Source: a virus
Reading direction: 5' to 3' (one strand)
DNA length: 36,604 nt
Virus record (IMG/VR): IMGVR_UViG_3300033153_007068
Coordinates: 1 to 36,604 of that record
Numbering within the stretch: position 1 is the stretch's first letter; each line of letters opens with the position of its first letter. Positions 30,706-36,604 of the stretch are shown here, one piece after another. The translations under genes and the position numbers were made by a program. The notes under the pieces are model-generated. The model made no database searches. It saw only the letters and a program-made list of their open reading frames with translations, and had not been told where the DNA came from.

Positions 30706-31719
30706 ATGGTAACAACTAAAGTAATTGGACGAAGCGTACAAAGACTAATTGTAGAAAATGAAAGCAATCTTGTTGCAGGCTATAATTTTCAAACAAATAA
30801 TGATCAAACCGATGTTAGTTCTGCGGGTAATAACGCAACAACAACAAGCACTATGTTGAATATAACAAAACTTGGCAGAGCATTGAATTTTGACGGTGTG
30901 AAATCTCAAATGGATTGTGGAAATAGTAGCTCTTTAAAATTTAACGGTTCAGATATTGTTTTTACATATTCCATGTGGATAAAGCCCAAAAAATTAGAGG
31001 CAACAACTAAGGCTTTGTTTCACAGCAACAATTCAATTCAGTTTTTATTAATTCCTAATAAAAAAACTTATGTATATTGCTGGGGTAGCTTAGTAAATAG
31101 CGAGCTTTACGGAACCACAGAACTTCTTGAAAACACGTGGTACCATGTAGGTTTTACTATCGATAGTGACCGAGTTGGGAAACTGTATTTAAACGGAGTT
31201 GTTGAAGATTCTAAAGACATGACAGGGAGCATAGATGCGCCAACCTCCAATTTTTTTATAGGACAAAGAGGTTACAATTTAGATCAGTCATTTGACGGCG
31301 AAATTATAGTACCAAAAATATACAAAAATGAAGCCAAATCAGATGATTGGTTTGCAAAAGAATATGCAAAAAATGAAGTCATCTATTTTAAAACAGATTT
31401 TGGAGCAAATGCAAATAATACAGCTCAAACAGATATGATTGAAAACACGTTGCTCAGAGCTATTTCAGGAAGTTTTAAAGTAATTAATGATACCTACAAC
31501 AACGAAAACATAAAAGCAATTGAATGTGTAAGTTCAGGTAGTTTTGAGCTACCTATTTTTTATGGCGGCACTATTTGGGAAATGTTCTACAATAGTGGTT
31601 CTGGTTATATAAAAACAGATGGATCGGGAATTGTTTCAGGGAAAACTTTTGATATGACCACAGGTGACAAGATAATTTTGGGAAACATAACAGGTAACTA
31701 TTCTATATTTAAGAGGTAA
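30706..31719 (+). CDS. LamG-like lectin-domain virion protein
   Basis: The 337-residue protein has a concanavalin A/LamG-like domain at about residues 20-205: AGYNFQTNNDQTDVSSAGNN, LGRALNFDGVKSQMDCGNSS, TYSMWIKP, TWYHVGFTIDSDRVGKLYLN and FDGEI. This is the standard jelly-roll pattern of sugar-binding LamG_3 domains. The C-terminal part (TDFGANANNTAQTD onward) is a second beta domain. Probably a receptor-binding protein on the tail. Confidence 0.85.
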   Translation: MVTTKVIGRSVQRLIVENESNLVAGYNFQTNNDQTDVSSAGNNATTTSTMLNITKLGRALNFDGVKSQMDCGNSSSLKFNGSDIVFTYSMWIKPKKLEATTKALFHSNNSIQFLLIPNKKTYVYCWGSLVNSELYGTTELLENTWYHVGFTIDSDRVGKLYLNGVVEDSKDMTGSIDAPTSNFFIGQRGYNLDQSFDGEIIVPKIYKNEAKSDDWFAKEYAKNEVIYFKTDFGANANNTAQTDMIENTLLRAISGSFKVINDTYNNENIKAIECVSSGSFELPIFYGGTIWEMFYNSGSGYIKTDGSGIVSGKTFDMTTGDKIILGNITGNYSIFKR

Positions 31720-31721
31720 AT

Positions 31722-32156
31722 ATGCCAGCACATTTAATGAGTCACAAAGCTAAAGACTCCGCATATATAACATTAAGTGAAAATCAGACAACAGATTTAT
31801 CAGCAGGAAATCGAATCAAATTTGATACTGTTACAGGTAATTTAACAATAACTTCTAACAGAATTGCATTGACAGGTGGAAAAAAATATCGACTGCTTTG
31901 TAATGGTGTTTTTGCGAATGGCGACACAAATGCGGCTTACCTGGATTGTCAATGGTATGATTATACAAATGCGGCATTGTTGGGAAAAGCAAGCTCTTCT
32001 CTTAATGCTGCATACACTAACAACGTTTGCTCACAGCCATCAACACAAGCCGTTGTTTCTCCTGTAACAGATATTGAAGTAGAATTGAGGATAACTGCAA
32101 GTGATATAACAACAATTCACGCAGGACAAACAAGCGCCTATATAGAAGAGATATGA
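31722..32156 (+). CDS. C1q/TNF-like beta-sandwich protein
   Basis: The 144-residue protein reads DLSAGNRIKFDTVTGNLTIT, RIALTGGKKYRLLCNGVFAN, then LDCQWYDYTNAALLG and VELRITASDITTIHAGQTSA. This pattern resembles C1q/TNF-like trimeric sandwiches that form fibre tips. It follows the LamG gene by two bases and overlaps the next gene (ATGA). Likely a tail fibre knob; confidence is moderate because the call is by pattern. Confidence 0.65.
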   Translation: MPAHLMSHKAKDSAYITLSENQTTDLSAGNRIKFDTVTGNLTITSNRIALTGGKKYRLLCNGVFANGDTNAAYLDCQWYDYTNAALLGKASSSLNAAYTNNVCSQPSTQAVVSPVTDIEVELRITASDITTIHAGQTSAYIEEI

Positions 32157-33214
32157 AGAAAACAATCATAATAATTTTGACAATAATTGCACTTGTATAT
32201 TTTGAGATAACAATTGATATTAATGAAATTGTGAAAAATCAAAAGTTTTATTTTGGCACTCTAGTATCTCTAATGATTGCATTTTCTTCTATTTATTACT
32301 GGCGAAAAAAATCAGGTAGTGAAGTTGCCGACGAAAAGATTAAAAGTGAATTAAAACTACTTGAAGAAAAAACAAATAATAAGTTTGAAAAAATTGAAAA
32401 AAAAATTGATGATAATTTTAATACCTCACAAAATACAATGGTTAAAACTCTCAATAGAATTGAAACAGGTATGGATAGGTCAATGGGGAAAATAACTGGA
32501 CAATTTGTTGAATCAATCAAACTTGTTACGGAAGATTCAAGGAAAACTAGACAGTTTTTCTCTGATGAAATGTTGAAATTATCAAGAGAGGTTGCAGATG
32601 TAGCAATAACGGCAACTAATGCAGTGACAACGGCAGCAATAAACACAAAAACAATAAATAATGTTGTAAAAGAATTGAAAGAAACTCGTGCCTATTTGCA
32701 AGATAGAATTGACAATAAAAATTTAACAAAATCCTGGAAAAATGATCTTGATGATTTTGCACTTTCATCATTGAAAGATATCCAGAAAATAGCAACAACA
32801 AGAGAAGCAATAAAATCTTTAAATCAAAAATACTTAATGTTTGTGAAATTTGTTGTTGAATCATTAGAATTGATGGATTCTGAAAACAATAAAAAAATAT
32901 TGTTTCAAGATATAAAAAATTCTTTCAATGAAAAATCAACATCAATCAAATTATATATGATTGGATATGTTGGTCAAGAATTTACTGATTTTTTTTATAA
33001 AAAGCATGAAAAAGAATCTGCTAAGTATTTGAAAGTAATTAAAAAAATAATTAGCGACAAAAGGAATAATATAAAATTAAGATTTCATACATTGTCAATG
33101 AATTTTATGGAAAATTTTCTTGATTTGTACGCTCAATGTTTAGAGGAAAATGAAGATATGATAAGAGATTTTTTAAAAATAGCACCTAAAAATGATAAAA
33201 TAAATAAAAGGTAG
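32153..33214 (+). CDS. Membrane-anchored coiled-coil protein within the tail block
   Basis: The 353-residue protein starts at ATG 32153, overlapping the previous gene. Residues 4-20 and about 33-50 are two membrane segments (TIIIILTIIALVYFEI; FYFGTLVSLMIAFSSIYYW). A long charged coiled coil follows (ELKLLEEKTNNKFEKIEKKI) with an Ala/Thr segment, and then a helical Lys-rich C-terminal domain. The layout is like a two-pass membrane protein with a cytoplasmic rod. It does not look like a virion protein and may act in the host membrane, for example in superinfection exclusion or lysis control (inference). Confidence 0.75.
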   Translation: MKKTIIIILTIIALVYFEITIDINEIVKNQKFYFGTLVSLMIAFSSIYYWRKKSGSEVADEKIKSELKLLEEKTNNKFEKIEKKIDDNFNTSQNTMVKTLNRIETGMDRSMGKITGQFVESIKLVTEDSRKTRQFFSDEMLKLSREVADVAITATNAVTTAAINTKTINNVVKELKETRAYLQDRIDNKNLTKSWKNDLDDFALSSLKDIQKIATTREAIKSLNQKYLMFVKFVVESLELMDSENNKKILFQDIKNSFNEKSTSIKLYMIGYVGQEFTDFFYKKHEKESAKYLKVIKKIISDKRNNIKLRFHTLSMNFMENFLDLYAQCLEENEDMIRDFLKIAPKNDKINKR

Positions 33215-33216
33215 TT

Positions 33217-33993
33217 ATGTCAAGAGAAGCTATTGTCCAAATAAATGATATTAAAAACACGCTCATCTATGCAGTGTATACGGCAGGAACAGATTTAACA
33301 CAATGCTCTTCTGGAAATGTTGCAGTTGGTGTTGTTGTTTTAAATTCATTCCCAGATGCTGCTGGTGAATATGAATGTACTTTTTACGGAGACGGCGAAA
33401 CCTTCACCCCTCCTGACATTTCAACAATTTACAACATAAAATTCACACCTATTGTTGCAACAATATATAACGGAACATTGACAACAGATTCAACCGCAAC
33501 AAGTGAAGATACTGCAACTATTTCAGGTACAGGTGTTGTTTTAGAAATAGTAGAAATACCAACCGAAAATATGGTTGATGTTTTCCTTAATGATTCATTT
33601 TCTATTGAAATAAATGAAAGTGTGTATGATATAAAATCTACAAACAAGTTTGACACGCTTGTTTATACTCTTTTATTTACAGATGCAAGAGCTGACATAT
33701 ATTCAGAAAGCAAAGATAAAAGGGGTTGGGTTGGGGATATTGACAAAGAAGTGTTTAACAGTTTAATATGGACTACAGATCAATCAAGGCTTACAAGAGA
33801 TAATTTAAATATTATAAAAAGTTATGCTGAAAAAGCATTGCAATATATGGTGCAAGAAAAAATATGTGATAGGGTTGAAGTTAATATTATAGAATCTAGC
33901 AATAAAAACAGGAGTGCGAAACTTGAAATTTCTATTTATACAAAATCAGATATTCTTAAAGTTTATGCTCCAATCTGGGAGGTTACACAGTGA
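33217..33993 (+). CDS. Mu gp46-like baseplate protein with N-terminal ASH/hydin-like domain
   Basis: The 258-residue protein starts at ATG 33217 after AAAAGG. Its C-terminal half (about 140-258) is GP46: LFTDARADIYSESKDKRGWV, GDIDKEVFNSLIWTTDQSRL, KSYAEKALQYMV, the gp25-like wedge protein of Mu-type baseplates. Residues about 30-108 are extra: SGNVAVGVVVLNSF then IKFTPIVATIYNGTLTTDST and ATISGTG, matching the end of ASH/hydin (choice-of-anchor D) Ig-like domains. Mu gp46 is roughly half this length, so this is a domain fusion. Confidence 0.82.
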   Translation: MSREAIVQINDIKNTLIYAVYTAGTDLTQCSSGNVAVGVVVLNSFPDAAGEYECTFYGDGETFTPPDISTIYNIKFTPIVATIYNGTLTTDSTATSEDTATISGTGVVLEIVEIPTENMVDVFLNDSFSIEINESVYDIKSTNKFDTLVYTLLFTDARADIYSESKDKRGWVGDIDKEVFNSLIWTTDQSRLTRDNLNIIKSYAEKALQYMVQEKICDRVEVNIIESSNKNRSAKLEISIYTKSDILKVYAPIWEVTQ

Positions 33994-35327
33994 ATTGGAG
34001 AACAATTGAAACAATAAAAGAAATTATATTTGCATCAGCTCAAAAAACATTTGATTATAGATTAGACTTTAAAATTGCTTTGTGGGCAAAATCGTTTATG
34101 ATTGGAACTGCTGAGGCTGTTAATTCAGTTCAAACAGTTTTTAAAAACGCATTTAATATGCTTTTCCCTCAATATGCTTTAGGTGAATTTTTGGATCTTT
34201 GGGGAGAATGGGAAGGAATTGACAGAAATCTTGGTTCTAAGGCAAGCGGTTCCATAAATGCTTGTAGTGATATTACTGGAATTAATTTTCCTTACGGTAC
34301 ATTATTCCAATCTACAGATGGATTTATCTATGAGTTAACAGAAGATGTGACTACAGCAAAGGTAGAAAGCACATTGTCGAGCTTTTCGATTACAAATGGT
34401 ATTGCATATGCAGTAACAGCAACAGAGCATGAATATGCAACAGGTCAAGAAGTTGTGCTTGTTCTTTCAGAGCTTGGAACAATAACAAGCTCTGCAATAG
34501 TTGTAACAGATACTAATTCTTTTCAGTTTTCTATAGATGAAAATAATTTGACAAGTGATACAGGAACAACACATGATTTTTTTGCACTTGCAACAATACA
34601 AAGTGTTGAAATCGGACTTAATCAAAATATTGATTCTGGAAATTTACAGTTAATAGATACAATATCAGACACAAGGGATTCATCATACATTAAAGAAAAA
34701 ATAGCAAGCGGTGCTGATGTTGAACAAGATGGACCTTATAGAACAAGAATATTAAACAGCAGAAGACAAATGAAAGGAGTTTTCACGTTTGATAATGTAC
34801 AACTTGCAGGTTTGAGAGTTTCAGGAAATGATTCTATAATAAATGACCCTCCAATAACTGGAGCCGAAGATCCTGTTAAAATTGCAGGTTATCAACCACG
34901 AGCTGGAGAGACTGTTGTTTATGTTGTCAGAAGAGATTCTACCGGAAATATTGTCACACCTGTAGCACAAACTATTTTAGATGAAACAAAAGCAAAAATT
35001 ATTGAATTTGGAAAATTGCCTGCCAATACAGTTGAATCTGATGTTCATGCATTTTCTCCACTTTTGCAAGTTATTGATATGTCACTTTCAATTCTGCCTG
35101 ATACAACAAGCATGAGAACAGCTGTCGGCACTTCGATAGATGCCTTTTTTTATGATAACGAAAGATTTGACACAACAATATCCGTACAAGATATAGATGT
35201 TGCTATTAGCAAAACCTATGATTATGTGGCTGGTATAAAATTAGATGACTTCAACATTATTTCTCCAACTTCAATTACTCCTATCGCGAAACATATTCCA
35301 ATTAAAGGAGTTGTAACTTATGTCTAA
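33990..35327 (+). CDS. Baseplate J-like protein (Mu gp47)
   Basis: The 445-residue protein starts at GTG 33990, seven bases after GGAGG and overlapping the previous stop; no ATG is near. The baseplate J domain is visible as FPQYALGEFLDLWGEWEGID, SGADVEQDGPYRTRILNSRR and VYVVRRDSTGNIVTPV. Residues about 130-200 are an inserted beta module (ATEHEYATGQEVVLVLSELG; DTNSFQFSIDENNL) of the FCCH-like type. It forms the baseplate wedge that links hub and fibres. Confidence 0.9.
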   Translation: MNWRTIETIKEIIFASAQKTFDYRLDFKIALWAKSFMIGTAEAVNSVQTVFKNAFNMLFPQYALGEFLDLWGEWEGIDRNLGSKASGSINACSDITGINFPYGTLFQSTDGFIYELTEDVTTAKVESTLSSFSITNGIAYAVTATEHEYATGQEVVLVLSELGTITSSAIVVTDTNSFQFSIDENNLTSDTGTTHDFFALATIQSVEIGLNQNIDSGNLQLIDTISDTRDSSYIKEKIASGADVEQDGPYRTRILNSRRQMKGVFTFDNVQLAGLRVSGNDSIINDPPITGAEDPVKIAGYQPRAGETVVYVVRRDSTGNIVTPVAQTILDETKAKIIEFGKLPANTVESDVHAFSPLLQVIDMSLSILPDTTSMRTAVGTSIDAFFYDNERFDTTISVQDIDVAISKTYDYVAGIKLDDFNIISPTSITPIAKHIPIKGVVTYV

Positions 35328-35904
35328 CGTGAAAATAAAATATTTTAAACCACCTACTCAAGAAGAAATGGCTCGTTTTATGGCTGTTCATCTTCCAAAA
35401 GGTCGTGTCTGGAACACAAAAACAGGAACGAATTTATATAGACTTTGCTATTCTGTTGCAAGTGGTTTATTGTTTTTATATAATTTAATCTGGCAAATGA
35501 TAACAAATTTTAATATCAACACTTCCGAAGACTTGACAGAATGGGAAGAAAGTTATGATATCACACCTCCAAGTGGTGCAACCATTCAAGAGAGAAGAGA
35601 TGTTGTCAAAGCTAATGTTTCAAAAATTCCAGTTGTGACCGCCTCAGAATGGCAAATAAAGCTGAGAGATGCAACAGGAAGTTCAATCATAACTGTAACA
35701 CCTGCAAAAGATGTTACAATAACTACAACTTTTCCTAGATCCTTTCCCATTCAATTTCAGAGATTAACAACAGGAACAGAAAAAGAGAAAAGATTTGTTG
35801 TGTATGTTCAACAAATAGCAGATAAAGACGAGCAAGTACTTTGTGAAAATCTAGTTAAGAAATTCCAGCCGTCAAATGTAAAAGTTATATATATTTTAGT
35901 ATAG
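35320..35904 (+). CDS. Mu gp48-like tail protein (DUF2313)
   Basis: The 194-residue protein overlaps gp47 by eight bases. FMAVHLPKGRVWNTKTGTNL, EWEESYDITPPSGATIQERR and VVKANVSKIPVVTASEWQI match the Mu gp48/DUF2313 family, a baseplate part between J protein and the tail fibre. Length is typical. AAAGGAG lies upstream. Confidence 0.9.
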   Translation: MSNVKIKYFKPPTQEEMARFMAVHLPKGRVWNTKTGTNLYRLCYSVASGLLFLYNLIWQMITNFNINTSEDLTEWEESYDITPPSGATIQERRDVVKANVSKIPVVTASEWQIKLRDATGSSIITVTPAKDVTITTTFPRSFPIQFQRLTTGTEKEKRFVVYVQQIADKDEQVLCENLVKKFQPSNVKVIYILV

Positions 35905-35913
35905 GAGAGAATA

Positions 35914-36604
35914 ATGAGTCAAAAAAAACCTGAGGTAATTGCATTTACTCCGCCAGATGGCAATTGTTCAGAACCGTCACCGACAATCTTGAGTGCTGGA
36001 TACACAAATGGAACAGATGATTTGGATGCAGAAGAACTTAACCTGTTTGAAAGACAAAATATTCGACTTGCAAATTTCGTATTGGAAACCCAGAAAACTT
36101 TTTATGTGGACAATGCGGCTGCCGATGATACTGGAGCAGGGACAAGCGGAGATCCTTTTAAAACTATTATGGTAGGATTGAAAGCGGGTGGCAGTTATGG
36201 ACACTATGCAATACAGTTAATAACAGGATTTGAATATGAAATTGATGAAGATTTTGAATTGTCAAATTCTTCTGTTATCATTGTTCCACAAGGAACAGCA
36301 AAGGTAAAATTTAAATCCTATGTTTCTGGTTCTAATAGTAAACATTATTCTATAGTTTTAAGAAATAGTAGCATTGATATTCAAGGCAACTCCATAATGG
36401 AAGATGTTGTTAGTCCTGCTACAACAAACTGGGATTCAACAAATACAGGCTGTATTGTTGCAAGAGAAGGTTTTTGTAATATAAAATTCAGTAGTGTTGA
36501 GATAAAAAACGATATTGGCACTGCTACGACAAAATCATACAATCGCTTTATATTGCAAAGAGAAGGAACTTTTCTTAACATGTATTGTGATTCTGGAGCA
36601 TTAA
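35914..36604 (+). CDS. Tail fibre protein with beta-helix start, incomplete at window end
   Basis: ATG 35914 follows AGGAGAG and opens a frame with no stop before the window ends, so at least 230 residues are encoded and the C-terminus is missing. Residues 1-60 would attach to the baseplate. TFYVDNAAADDTGAGTSGDP followed by FKTIMVGLKAG is the usual entry motif of right-handed parallel beta-helix domains, found in fibres and tailspikes that bind or cut surface sugars. The following sequence shows repeated short strands (SSVIIVPQGTAKVKFKSYVS). Its position after gp48 fits the main tail fibre. Confidence 0.8.
   Translation, partial: MSQKKPEVIAFTPPDGNCSEPSPTILSAGYTNGTDDLDAEELNLFERQNIRLANFVLETQKTFYVDNAAADDTGAGTSGDPFKTIMVGLKAGGSYGHYAIQLITGFEYEIDEDFELSNSSVIIVPQGTAKVKFKSYVSGSNSKHYSIVLRNSSIDIQGNSIMEDVVSPATTNWDSTNTGCIVAREGFCNIKFSSVEIKNDIGTATTKSYNRFILQREGTFLNMYCDSGAL

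Overview
The window is one contiguous piece of a tailed-phage (or prophage) genome. Every supported gene lies on the + strand. The sequence is clearly AT-rich by eye, arginine is mostly AGA, and nearly every gene has a GGAG/AGGAG-type ribosome binding site with 1-8 base overlaps or short gaps. The virion is a contractile-tailed myovirus with an HK97-type head and a Mu-type tail, a combination known from phage SfV and relatives. No integrase, repressor, transposase, replication gene or tRNA is visible, so lifestyle and host cannot be fixed. Mu-type tails are mostly found in phages of Gram-negative bacteria, so a low-GC Gram-negative host is an inference only.

Region 1 (1-3.4 kb) is an early/accessory operon of small genes. 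It holds an Ala/Ser-repeat Imm-5-like protein, Cys-rich and coiled-coil small proteins, a short membrane protein and a zinc-finger/AP2-like DNA-binding protein. Several of its frames look interrupted. Region 2 (3.4-4.8 kb) starts with a strong promoter and an early terminator that could make a small RNA, followed by a PLD-like protein and a probable small terminase. Region 3 (4.85-9.4 kb) holds two transcription units started by near-identical promoter-leaders (4855-4962 and 7108-7214). The first carries a nucleotidyltransferase-fold protein and a partner, small genes and an M15 endolysin. The second carries small proteins, two related coiled-coil proteins and conserved phage hypotheticals.

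Region 4 (9.4-17.7 kb) is packaging and head: large terminase, portal, Mu F-like minor head protein, S78 prohead protease, major capsid protein, a likely head accessory protein, a terminator, then connector and closure proteins. Region 5 (17.7-26.4 kb) is the Mu-type tail in the usual order: tail terminator, DUF2635, sheath, tube, chaperone with a textbook -1 frameshift signal, tape measure, gpN (gp43), gpP (gp44) and gp45. Region 6 (26.4-33.2 kb) is an unusual 6.8 kb block inserted between gp45 and gp46. It encodes a probable seven-bladed beta-propeller, fibre-like proteins, a LamG lectin, a C1q-like sandwich and a membrane coiled-coil protein, and has its own late promoter. Region 7 (33.2 kb to the end) resumes the baseplate with gp46 (fused to an ASH/hydin-like domain), gp47 and gp48, and ends in a beta-helix fibre gene cut by the window edge.

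Regulation shows two promoter classes. Early/middle promoters share an extended -10 of the form TATGCTAT. Two late promoters (before the portal gene and inside the inserted block) share TTGACT-17-TAAACT with an imperfect 18-bp palindrome over the -10. The most interesting items are the duplicated promoter-leader with a covarying 5' hairpin, the nucleotidyltransferase two-gene unit behind it, the candidate small RNA, the late operator pair and the inserted virion block.
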